Below are positions 7,340 to 15,062 of a stretch of DNA of 32,940 nucleotides, piece after piece. The position numbers and the translations under genes are program-made. The DNA lies in NCBI GenBank assembly GCA_017634255.1, contig JAGBNT010000057.1, positions 1-32,940 of the forward strand, read 5' to 3'. The stretch's first letter is position 1. Each line of letters opens with the position of its first letter. Under the pieces are notes generated by a model. That model ran no database searches and was not told the DNA's origin. It saw only the letters and a program-made list of their open reading frames with translations. The stretch comes from Lachnospiraceae bacterium (GTDB lineage Bacteria > Bacillota_A > Clostridia > Lachnospirales > Lachnospiraceae).

Positions 7340-8179
7340 ATGAATGAGATGTGGCAGAATTTAGGCAGGAGCTTCACCGGCAATGCGGTAAAGGCGGTTC
7401 TTTGTGTAAGAAGTGTCAAAAAGCTGGATGAAGGTGAAGGCGATACGCTGGACAAAGCCGTAGAGGATGCAAATAAGATAAATGAAAAGCTGATGGAAAG
7501 AGCCCTCAAATCCCTTGAGGGCAAGGAGGCTACCAGCACCTTTAAGGATATTAAGTCAGATGTAGCCAGCAATGGCTATACTCCCGTAGAGGTGCAGTAT
7601 AATCCTGCTACCTTAAGGCTTTCAACCTCAGCCGGTATGCAGACGGATTACGACGATGCAGCCGGAGACGCTTCAGTGCGTACCGTAAAAAAGCCGGCAT
7701 CCACGGAGCTTAGCTTTGAGCTTTTATTTGATGATGTCAACATCATGGATTCCTTTATGCTCTCGGACAATCCCCTTACGAATATGTCCACAGGAAACCT
7801 TCTGCAGAGCGGAAAGAGCCTGTATAACAATATAAAGGGAGAGGGATATTCGGTACAGGAGCAGATGGAGGTCATGCTGGCTCTGCTGACTATACAGAGC
7901 GCCAGACAGGTCATCTTCTTCTGGGGCTCCATGAGCTTTCGAGGGGAGGTTACGGCTGTCAGCTCCACCTTTACGATGTTCAACAAAAAAGGAAATCCGG
8001 TAAGGGGCAAGGTTGGCGTTACAATAAGGCAGGGACATTCGGGGAATAGTGCGGAAGCGAAATTCAAGTACGACGAGACGTATTGGAACAATGCCTTTGA
8101 CAGGGTATTTACCGATGAGATACAGCAGCCCTCGACGCTGGATAACTTAAGCAACAATCTATTGAATTTAAAGCTATGA
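7340..8179 (+). CDS. CIS_tube-domain baseplate adaptor (Pvc7/gp53-like), copy 1
   Basis: The 279-residue product carries V-E-V-Q-Y-N-P-A-T-L-R-L-S near residue 85, then strands ending in T-E-L-S-F-E-L-L-F-D-D, and Q-V-I-F-F-W-G-S-M-S-F-R-G-E-V-T-A-V. This F/Y-N-P...L-x-F-D...F-x-W-G pattern belongs to the CIS_tube N-terminal domain found in Pvc7-like proteins, which link the tube to the spike hub. Most relatives end in a LysM domain, but none is visible here. The N-terminal 70 residues are a charged helix. It starts 5 bases after the previous stop and is likely coupled to it. The downstream neighbour is a paralogue. Confidence 0.85.
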   Translation: MNEMWQNLGRSFTGNAVKAVLCVRSVKKLDEGEGDTLDKAVEDANKINEKLMERALKSLEGKEATSTFKDIKSDVASNGYTPVEVQYNPATLRLSTSAGMQTDYDDAAGDASVRTVKKPASTELSFELLFDDVNIMDSFMLSDNPLTNMSTGNLLQSGKSLYNNIKGEGYSVQEQMEVMLALLTIQSARQVIFFWGSMSFRGEVTAVSSTFTMFNKKGNPVRGKVGVTIRQGHSGNSAEAKFKYDETYWNNAFDRVFTDEIQQPSTLDNLSNNLLNLKL

Positions 8180-8216
8180 CTACACTAGTACATATATTTT
8201 TCAGAGGTAATTTATT

Positions 8217-9134
8217 ATGGCTTGGAGCGATATAGGCGATTTTTTTAAACAGAATCTTGGAATTACCGAGAAGGCCATCCTTGAGATCATCGACTTAAGA
8301 GACAGGCAGGTAGAGCAGAATGATGCCGTAAGGGTCGTAATGGGAAGCGCCGGAGACAATCTGCTCGTAGACGGCGGCAACGGCAACAATAAGCAGACTC
8401 ATATGAGCGCCGGTATAGTCCAGGACGAGCTGGAAAATCAGGCGGATCAGGCTCTGGGGGGCAAGGGCAAAATTCAGGATCGCAAGAACAGGAGCCATCA
8501 GGTAAACAGATATCTAAACGCAAAGGCGAAGTATTTTACAGTGCAGTTCAATCCCAATTCCCTAAGACTTTCAGGGCACAGCGGCGGTCTTGTACGTAAG
8601 ACAGCCTATAATGCGGCAGAACGCAGGCATGGGACAGGCGGAAAGCTGGACTATGGTCCCGGTAAGACCTATATCGAGCTGGGTGTATCTCTCCTTTTCG
8701 ACAAGGTGGACCCTCAGGATGCATTTTTAGGTGATAAGCTGGCGCCCTCTCTTACGAATATGGGAAAGGGAATAGCCAAGGCGGGGATGAAGCTTGCCGG
8801 AAAGAAGAAAAATACGGTTCAGCCCGAGGTAGAGGCTCTGATAGCCGCCCTAAGAAATGAGAATACGAGGCTTATCACCTTCCATTGGGGACAGATTTCC
8901 TATCCGGGAGTTTTAAAATCGGTCACTGCAAATTATGTGATGTTTAATGTGAGCGGAGAGCCCATAAGGGCTACGGTGGATCTCTCCATGACCTGTGCTG
9001 ACGACGAGATCATGCCTCGTTCCCTTGACATGTGGCAGAATCTTTACAGAGAGGCATTTCGTGATGAGGCTGAGGCGGGAGGAAAGAGCTACGTCAAGAC
9101 CTCGCAGAAGGTCGGAGGACTCCTTAACATATAA
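8217..9134 (+). CDS. CIS_tube-domain baseplate adaptor (Pvc7/gp53-like), copy 2
   Basis: This 305-residue protein repeats the pattern of its upstream neighbour: F-T-V-Q-F-N-P-N-S-L-R-L-S-G-H-S-G near residue 105, Y-I-E-L-G-V-S-L-L-F-D-K-V-D, and L-I-T-F-H-W-G-Q-I-S-Y-P-G-V-L-K-S-V. The two look like an old duplication, sharing the domain but with different N-terminal extensions. Here the N-terminus contains a glycine/asparagine-rich stretch (G-G-N-G-N-N-K-Q) after a short helix. No LysM domain is visible. Two different adaptors could make a heteromeric ring or stack in series. AGAGGT precedes the ATG, and the gpD-like hub follows after 8 bases. Confidence 0.85.
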   Translation: MAWSDIGDFFKQNLGITEKAILEIIDLRDRQVEQNDAVRVVMGSAGDNLLVDGGNGNNKQTHMSAGIVQDELENQADQALGGKGKIQDRKNRSHQVNRYLNAKAKYFTVQFNPNSLRLSGHSGGLVRKTAYNAAERRHGTGGKLDYGPGKTYIELGVSLLFDKVDPQDAFLGDKLAPSLTNMGKGIAKAGMKLAGKKKNTVQPEVEALIAALRNENTRLITFHWGQISYPGVLKSVTANYVMFNVSGEPIRATVDLSMTCADDEIMPRSLDMWQNLYREAFRDEAEAGGKSYVKTSQKVGGLLNI

Positions 9135-9142
9135 GGTAAATT

Positions 9143-10372
9143 ATGGCTGAGTTTGATATTAGTAATCTAAAGGAAAAATATGAGGATTTTCAGTCTCCCC
9201 TGATACTGGTGGAGGTTGAGGGAAAGAAGATAGATAAGGACGAGCATGGAGTTGAGGTGAGTGGCTGTGAGGTGGAGCTTACCAGCGGGTATGAGGCCGC
9301 GATCGCGGAGGTGAGCCTGTTCGGAGCCTACAATGGCACCATCTTTGATACCAGCAAGATCAAGAATATCATCGCAATGGGCTCCTCGATAAAGATATCC
9401 TTAGGCTATGGCGCTTCCGTCAGGGAGGTTTTCAAAGGCTTTATAGCCAGAGTGAATTTCGTTCTGCCCAAGAGTACCTACGATGATCCCTATATACAGC
9501 TTACCGCCATGGACATAAAGGGCAATATGATGGCGAACCGTCATTCCAGGCGGCTCAATTCAAAATATTTTTCCGACGCGGTAAAGGAGGTCATAGAGGC
9601 AAATCCTTTCTACGGCTATAAGGATGAGCAGCAGAAGAATTTTACGGAGCTCGTCATAGACAATACCCCGGATAAGCCCGAGGGAGCCGGAGACGGCGGA
9701 GCGGGCGCGGGCGGTGCCGCTCCCGGAGGAGGGGCTGCAGGAGGCGCAGCTGCCGGAGGTGCAGAGGGAGAAAAGACCGACGATGTGCGTGTCGAGATGG
9801 TTGAGGAGAGCGACTATGAATTTATAGTCAAGGCGGCGAAAAAGTTCAATTTTGAATTTTTCACCGTTGGAGGAGTGCTCTATTTCATAAAGGCAAAGAA
9901 GAATGAGGATGTCCTTATGGAGTTCGTTCCGGGAGAGATGATAAGGAGCCTGGATGTGGGCTACGATATCACTGGACTCGTAGGACAGGTGGAGGTCAGG
10001 AACGTGGACTCCGACAAGGGCGATTTCGTAGGTAAGACACAGAAGCTAAGCGGAAAGATATCCATCGGAAACAAGGCAAAGCCCCTGGTGACCAATCAGT
10101 CTTTGGTATACATCGATCCCACGGCCCAGAGCAAGGAAAGCGCAGGCTACAGGGCGGAGTATTTAAGCGCCCAGGCAAGCTACAGGCTGGGGAACCTTGC
10201 CGCTACAATAATAGGGCTGCCGGAGGTGGTTCCGGGGAGGTTTATAGAGCTTAAGGATATGGGAGTGCCGGTCAATAATACCTTTTATGTTACGAGGGTA
10301 AAGCATGTGATATATAGGTCGGAGTATACCACCGAGATAGAGGGCTGTGCTAAGGAGATCAAGACGGGATAA
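9143..10372 (+). CDS. Spike hub protein (gpD/T4 gp27/VgrG N-terminal-like)
   Basis: The 409-residue product matches phage late control D/gp27-type hubs. It opens with beta strands (G-C-E-V-E-L-T-S-G-Y, I-K-I-S-L-G-Y-G), then V-F-K-G-F-I-A-R-V-N and Q-L-T-A-M-D. The second half has E-S-D-Y-E-F-I-V-K-A-A-K-K-F-N-F-E-F-F, typical of the W/F-x-F-I-x-x-x-A-x-x-x-G hub motif, and ends G-R-F-I-E-L-K-D-M-G with V-T-R-V-K-H. The trimeric hub adapts the six-fold tube to the three-fold spike. Residues of about 178-212 are an almost pure Gly/Ala linker, unusual for this fold. It lacks the spike domain, which the next gene encodes, as in T4 gp27 plus gp5 rather than fused VgrG. Confidence 0.9.
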   Translation: MAEFDISNLKEKYEDFQSPLILVEVEGKKIDKDEHGVEVSGCEVELTSGYEAAIAEVSLFGAYNGTIFDTSKIKNIIAMGSSIKISLGYGASVREVFKGFIARVNFVLPKSTYDDPYIQLTAMDIKGNMMANRHSRRLNSKYFSDAVKEVIEANPFYGYKDEQQKNFTELVIDNTPDKPEGAGDGGAGAGGAAPGGGAAGGAAAGGAEGEKTDDVRVEMVEESDYEFIVKAAKKFNFEFFTVGGVLYFIKAKKNEDVLMEFVPGEMIRSLDVGYDITGLVGQVEVRNVDSDKGDFVGKTQKLSGKISIGNKAKPLVTNQSLVYIDPTAQSKESAGYRAEYLSAQASYRLGNLAATIIGLPEVVPGRFIELKDMGVPVNNTFYVTRVKHVIYRSEYTTEIEGCAKEIKTG

Positions 10373-10451
10373 GCGGCGGAGCGGTTCACGTAAGCCGTAG
10401 AGTAAGGATATTACCGAGAGACCCATTGAATAGAGGAGCAGTTAGGTACAG

Positions 10452-11363
10452 ATGGCGATTTTCGATATAATTGAAGACGTTTCGAAAAAGCAGGTAGAGA
10501 AGACCGATACGGGAGACAGCCGTATCATGGGGCTCATGCTTGGGCAGGTGGTGAAAAATTACGACGACAACATGCCCGGCAAGGTGTCCATAATCCTTCT
10601 TTCGAGAGAGACCACACAGGGAGAGGGAGATAAGGCAAACGCTTCGAGGGTGCTCTGGGCGAGGGTGGTAAATCCCTCCGGAGGAAGCAGCTGGGGGCAT
10701 TATTTTATCCCCGAGGTCGGAGATCTGGTTGTCGTGGCATTTGAGCAGGGAAATATAGAGCGGGCGTATATAATAGGCTGCATACCCAAGACCAATGACC
10801 AGATTATCACCAAGTCCAAGGACAAGAACAACCGCTATAAGAAGATAGTTACGAAGTACGGCAATTCCATAATCTTTGAGGACGTTACCGAGGAGAAGCA
10901 GGAAGGGGAAGCCGGCGGAGCAGGAGGCGGCGCCGGCGGCGGAGTCCAGGGCGGAGCGGAAGAGCCCGGCTCGAAGGACAAGATAACCATAAAGACCTCT
11001 CTCGATCAGCATAAGATATTTATAGACAATGAGAAAAAGCTTATCGAGATAAGCGATAAGGAAAAGAATAACTATGTGAGGCTCAATACCGCCGAGGACA
11101 AGGGACATATCGAGATAAAGGCGGCAAAGAAGCTTACCATCACAGTGGGAGATAATATAAGCCTTACGATGAACGGCGAGAGCGGGGCGGTGACGCTTAA
11201 GGCCAAGAAGGTGTCCATTCAGACCGACGACGCCATGACGGTCGAGAGCAGCAGCCGCGCGGAGTTTAAGGGCTCCAACGTTACGATAGAGGGCTCCTCG
11301 ATGGTAAAGGTCGAAAGCAACGGCTCCACCACCATAGGCGGAACTCCGATCAAGATAGGCTAG
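10452..11363 (+). CDS. Central spike protein (gpV/T4 gp5-like, OB fold plus beta-helix)
   Basis: Residues 25-115 form an OB-type domain (M-G-L-M-L-G-Q-V-V...P-G-K-V-S-I-I-L...W-A-R-V-V-N-P-S-G-G...G-H-Y-F-I-P-E-V-G-D-L-V-V-V-A-F-E-Q-G) as in baseplate assembly protein V and gp5. A Gly-rich linker follows at about 148-174. The C-terminal part is made of short repeated strands (K-I-T-I-K-T, H-I-E-I-K-A, V-T-L-K-A-K-K-V-S-I, S-T-T-I-G-G-T-P-I-K-I-G), as in the triple-stranded beta-helix needle that the PAAR tip caps. No lysozyme domain is present. It pairs with the hub gene just upstream. A 79-base gap with no recognised element precedes it. Confidence 0.92.
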   Translation: MAIFDIIEDVSKKQVEKTDTGDSRIMGLMLGQVVKNYDDNMPGKVSIILLSRETTQGEGDKANASRVLWARVVNPSGGSSWGHYFIPEVGDLVVVAFEQGNIERAYIIGCIPKTNDQIITKSKDKNNRYKKIVTKYGNSIIFEDVTEEKQEGEAGGAGGGAGGGVQGGAEEPGSKDKITIKTSLDQHKIFIDNEKKLIEISDKEKNNYVRLNTAEDKGHIEIKAAKKLTITVGDNISLTMNGESGAVTLKAKKVSIQTDDAMTVESSSRAEFKGSNVTIEGSSMVKVESNGSTTIGGTPIKIG

Positions 11364-11416
11364 AAAAATGTCCGTGGGACATTTTTCCGGCACGTTTTGG
11401 AGTGCTGGGCACTCCA
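11364..11416 (+). promoter_or_regulatory. Two tandem perfect hairpins between spike and gp25 genes
   Basis: AAAAATGTCC (11364-11373) and GGACATTTTT (11377-11386) form a 10-bp stem with loop GTG. TGGAGTGC (11398-11405) and GCACTCCA (11409-11416) form an 8-bp stem with loop TGG. The first ends in a short T-run and could act as a weak terminator on either strand. Placed mid-operon, the pair may reduce expression of the wedge genes relative to tube and sheath. Confidence 0.55.
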
Positions 11417-11459
11417 GTGCCGCGGGGCGTAGTGGAAAAAGTAACTTACGAGGAAAAAA

Positions 11460-11948
11460 ATGGCAGAACGTAATTTTTTGGGAACCGGTCTCAAATTTCC
11501 GCCGGAAATAGACAAGGCAACGGGACATTTTAAAACCGTATCGGGCGAGGAAGCGGTAAAGGAATCCATTTACTTAATCCTTATGACGCAGCGCTCGGAG
11601 CGCTTTGTGCGTCCGTTTTTCGGCAGCGATATCATGAGCTATACCTTCATGGACACCGGGGAGACAATGCTTTCTATCTTCAGAAGGAACATAACCCAGA
11701 CCATATTGGAGCAGGAGCCCAGAGTATCGGATGTAGCCGTAGACACGGAATTTGTGGAAAAACAGGGAGTGGTCATCGTAAGCGTAAATTACGTGGTCAG
11801 CAGCACCAATACAAGAGACAATCTGGTATTTCCCTTCTACCTTAATACCGGTGAGGAGACTCAGGATGAGAACGGACTGGAGCCGGATGCGCAGCAGCTG
11901 GGACCGTCCTATTACGATGAATATGGAAATGAGGCGGAGGTATATTAA
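11460..11948 (+). CDS. Baseplate wedge protein gp25/gpW-like
   Basis: The 162-residue protein shows the gp25-like lysozyme-fold pattern: F-L-G-T-G-L-K-F-P-P, S-G-E-E-A-V-K-E-S-I-Y-L-I-L-M-T-Q-R-S-E-R-F-V-R-P-F-F-G-S, T-Q-T-I-L-E-Q-E-P-R-V-S-D-V. The Q-R-(S/G)-E-R and E-P-R-(V/I) elements are the hallmark of gp25. It joins baseplate to the first sheath ring and nucleates sheath assembly. A 35-residue acidic tail follows (G-E-E-T-Q-D-E-N-G-L-E-P-D). It has an ATG start with GAGGA upstream. The stop is three bases before the TTG of the next wedge gene, suggesting coupling. Confidence 0.95.
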   Translation: MAERNFLGTGLKFPPEIDKATGHFKTVSGEEAVKESIYLILMTQRSERFVRPFFGSDIMSYTFMDTGETMLSIFRRNITQTILEQEPRVSDVAVDTEFVEKQGVVIVSVNYVVSSTNTRDNLVFPFYLNTGEETQDENGLEPDAQQLGPSYYDEYGNEAEVY

Positions 11949-11951
11949 GTC

Positions 11952-14900
11952 TTGAAGATAGACAGCAGGGACACCCGGGATATAGAGAATAAAATTGAAG
12001 AGCTTGCCCGCCGGTATACCCCGGAATGGAATTTCGAAAGGGAAAGTGACGACATCGGCTCCGCGATAGCAAAGCTTTTTGCCATCCAGATGAAGGAAAA
12101 TATCGACCATGTCAACGCGATACCCGACAGGTACCATGCGGAGTTCATAAACATGCTGGATATTTCCTTAAAGCCGGTAAAGGCGGCGGCTTCGATGGTG
12201 AACTTCCAGCTGGTGGAGGACACTATCGCGGGTACGACCATCCGCAAGGGAACCAGGCTTCTTTCGGATTCCGTGGACGACAACGGAAATGCCGTGCTTT
12301 TTGAGACGGACAGGGATATATATATCACCAATTCCAGAGTTACCGATATGTTCATGACGGACAGGGAGGAGGGCAGTATAGTTCCTCTTCTCGGAAGGTT
12401 CGTACCTCCTTCGATAACCGAGGGCTATGAGAATGTACCCGACGATGAAGAGGCGGAGATCGCCGCAGCGCCCCCCGAAGAGGAGGAGCAGCCCGACAAT
12501 GCCTATGTTTACAGGACAGTTAAGCCCTTCGTACTGTTTTCCGAGCAGGGGAACATCTCCAAGAGCATACTTATCTTCTACCACGAGAGCATTTTTGATA
12601 TTACGGGCGAACCCATTTATATAAGGCTTAGCGGAAATGAGGAGCTTGTAGGAGCCATTGAGGAAAAAAGGTACGTCTTTAAGTACTATAACGGGTCGGA
12701 CTTTGTCGAATTTGACAGTGTCAGGCGCTTAAACGACGACGTATTCGAGGTCATAAAGTCCGGGGACTGCCAGAAGGTCACCAATGGCAGAAGAGCGTAT
12801 TCGATAGTGATACTAGAGGCGTTGGAGAAGGTCTCCGAGCTGCAGGAGCTTACGGGCATCGGTCTTTCCTCAAGGGGAAGAAAGAGACCGGCGGAGTTTG
12901 TAAACGACGGCACCACAGAGCTCGACAGGGATTCGTTTGCGCCTTTTTCAGACACTCTTTCAGTATATAACGAGTGCTACATAGGTCACGACCTGTATTT
13001 CTCCAAGGCAGGGGCTAAGGTTATGATCACCTTCCACACCGAATACAAGCAGAGGGGACTGTATCTTACAAAGCAGGAGATAGAGGCGGAGCTTAAGATA
13101 ATCAAGAAAAAGCCCAAGGTAATACCCTCGGAGGTACCCGCGGCGTCCTTTGCCGACGAGATCATGCTGGAGTATTACAACGGCACGGGCTGGAAAAAGC
13201 TAAGGTGCCTTACCGAAAACACCGCGATGTTTGCTAATGAGGAGGCGGGGGATAACGAGATAAGCTTTATCTGCCCCTCTGACTGGGTGGAGAACGAGGC
13301 GGGAGCCTTTAGAGGGCGTACGATAAGGATGAGGCTTATTAAGGCGGATAACTGCTACTTAAGACCCTGTATCCACCACTATCCTATCATTAACAAGCTC
13401 CAGGTAGAATATTCCTACGAGGACAGGTTTGTACAGCCGGGTCGCCTTATGTGCATAGCGGGAACCCAGAGAAGAGACATCACCGACAAGATGAAGAAGC
13501 AGAAGAGCTTCGTAGCCATCTCCGGCGGAAATTACTCAGAGGATGCCCTGTATATGGGCTTTGACAGAAGGATAGAGGGAGGTCCGGTCAGCATTTATTT
13601 CGAGCTGGAGGACATAATAAACCAGAATACCTTAAAGTGCTATTTTGAGTATTCCACTATATCCGGCTTTAAGAGGATGAAGATAGTGGATCACACGAGG
13701 GATTTTTCCCGTTCGGGTACGGTGATGTTCATTCCTGCCTCCGATATGCAGGAGATTACCCTGGAGGGAAAGAAGCGCTTCTGGATAAGGATAATAAGAA
13801 GGCACATACAAAACGAGAACGAAAGTGTTCTGTTCCTGCCCAAGATACGCAGGATAATGCTGAATGTCGTCGGCGTTTCGAATATCATTACCGGTCCTGA
13901 AAACGATTTTTATATAAATGAGAGCAGCCCTAACCAGCACTTTATCTTAAACGCAAGGAATATACTCGATGCCGAGGTGTGGGTGAACGAGAAGGGAAGT
14001 ATTTCGAGAGAAGAAATAGACGAGATGGTGCTCCAGAGACCGGACGACATCAGGGTGGAATACAATTCCCTCGGAGGAGTGACGGAGGTCTTTGTAAAAT
14101 GGGAGGAGGCGGACAGCTTCTTAAACGTAAAGAGCCGCCGCTCATACTGCATAGACAGATTTACCAACGAGCTCATCTTCTCCGACGGCTCAAAGGCGGA
14201 TTATCCCAAGGTTACCGACGATGTGGCGTTTAAGGTGAGGGTGCGTTCCAGCAACGGAAGCTACGGCAATGTGGGTCCGGGAGAGATAAACGATGTCAAC
14301 GGAACGGAGATATTCGTGGACAGCGTAATGAATCCGGTGCGTGCCTACGGCGGGAGCAACATGGAGACGGTCAGAGAGGCTCTTAAACGTGGAGCGAATA
14401 TCCTTTCAGGAAGGAACCGCCTGGTTACGATAAATGACTATATCTTTGCGATACTCAATTTCTCCGACAGCATTGACAAGGTCGTATGCATACCCGGAGA
14501 GAGGGTAGAGGGAGGAGGAGACTATGCGGATCTGTCCTTCGTGCTGCTGATGAAGGACTTTAACGAGGGTTCGTTCTCCTTCCACGGCGTGGCTGCGGAG
14601 CTCAGGCAGTTTTTGCAGCAGTATTCATCCCTTACTATCTCGCCGGACAGGATACATATAGTAGAACCTATCTTTGTAGACATCTCGGTAGGCGTATGGG
14701 CTGAGATAGCGAGTATCGAGGACAGCTTCGAGGTCAGCAACATGATACATGATATTCTGGAGGAATTTTTAAACCCCGTAAGCCATGATGGGGACAGCGG
14801 ATGGGACATAGGGACGCTGCCCAAGAGGACGCAGATAATGATGAAGCTCGGAACCCTAAAGAGCCATGCGTTTATCAGGAAGACTACGATGGTGGCGCAT

Positions 14901-15014
14901 TATGTGGACAAGGACGGGGAGCACGAGACTGATATAGCCGATATTCCTGTAAGCCCGTTCATGTCGGTGCGTTCAGGCAGGCATCAGGTCCATATCGAGT
15001 ATAAGAAGGGCTAA
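11952..15014 (+). CDS. Large baseplate wedge protein (gpJ/T4 gp6, Pvc11-like)
   Basis: This 1020-residue protein begins R-R-Y-T-P-E-W-N-F-E, then D-D-I-G-S-A-I-A-K-L-F-A and V-N-A-I-P-D-R-Y-H, typical of CIS baseplate J-like proteins. The C-terminal third has the gpJ pattern (A-L-K-R-G-A-N-I-L-S-G-R-N-R-L-V-T-I-N-D-Y) followed by V-D-I-S-V-G-V-W-A-E-I and a T-L-P-K-R-T-Q-I block. It forms the wedge ring that triggers sheath contraction. The middle (about 150-750) is a long beta-rich expansion, making it larger than many Pvc11 relatives. An acidic stretch with P-P-E-E-E-E-Q-P lies near residue 175. TTG at 11952 is preceded by GGAGG at 11 bases, overlapping the gp25 3' end. Confidence 0.9.
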   Translation: MKIDSRDTRDIENKIEELARRYTPEWNFERESDDIGSAIAKLFAIQMKENIDHVNAIPDRYHAEFINMLDISLKPVKAAASMVNFQLVEDTIAGTTIRKGTRLLSDSVDDNGNAVLFETDRDIYITNSRVTDMFMTDREEGSIVPLLGRFVPPSITEGYENVPDDEEAEIAAAPPEEEEQPDNAYVYRTVKPFVLFSEQGNISKSILIFYHESIFDITGEPIYIRLSGNEELVGAIEEKRYVFKYYNGSDFVEFDSVRRLNDDVFEVIKSGDCQKVTNGRRAYSIVILEALEKVSELQELTGIGLSSRGRKRPAEFVNDGTTELDRDSFAPFSDTLSVYNECYIGHDLYFSKAGAKVMITFHTEYKQRGLYLTKQEIEAELKIIKKKPKVIPSEVPAASFADEIMLEYYNGTGWKKLRCLTENTAMFANEEAGDNEISFICPSDWVENEAGAFRGRTIRMRLIKADNCYLRPCIHHYPIINKLQVEYSYEDRFVQPGRLMCIAGTQRRDITDKMKKQKSFVAISGGNYSEDALYMGFDRRIEGGPVSIYFELEDIINQNTLKCYFEYSTISGFKRMKIVDHTRDFSRSGTVMFIPASDMQEITLEGKKRFWIRIIRRHIQNENESVLFLPKIRRIMLNVVGVSNIITGPENDFYINESSPNQHFILNARNILDAEVWVNEKGSISREEIDEMVLQRPDDIRVEYNSLGGVTEVFVKWEEADSFLNVKSRRSYCIDRFTNELIFSDGSKADYPKVTDDVAFKVRVRSSNGSYGNVGPGEINDVNGTEIFVDSVMNPVRAYGGSNMETVREALKRGANILSGRNRLVTINDYIFAILNFSDSIDKVVCIPGERVEGGGDYADLSFVLLMKDFNEGSFSFHGVAAELRQFLQQYSSLTISPDRIHIVEPIFVDISVGVWAEIASIEDSFEVSNMIHDILEEFLNPVSHDGDSGWDIGTLPKRTQIMMKLGTLKSHAFIRKTTMVAHYVDKDGEHETDIADIPVSPFMSVRSGRHQVHIEYKKG

Positions 15015-15062
15015 AGTCCCTTAGGACAATGAGTATAAGTACACTCTGGAGGAAGTTTAAGA

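Noticed and set aside
10386..11528. Long open frame on the minus strand (about 380 codons)
   Set aside because: It lies wholly across the spike gene and its hairpins, has no ribosome site or recognisable domain, and the + strand frame is a clear gpV/gp5-like gene.
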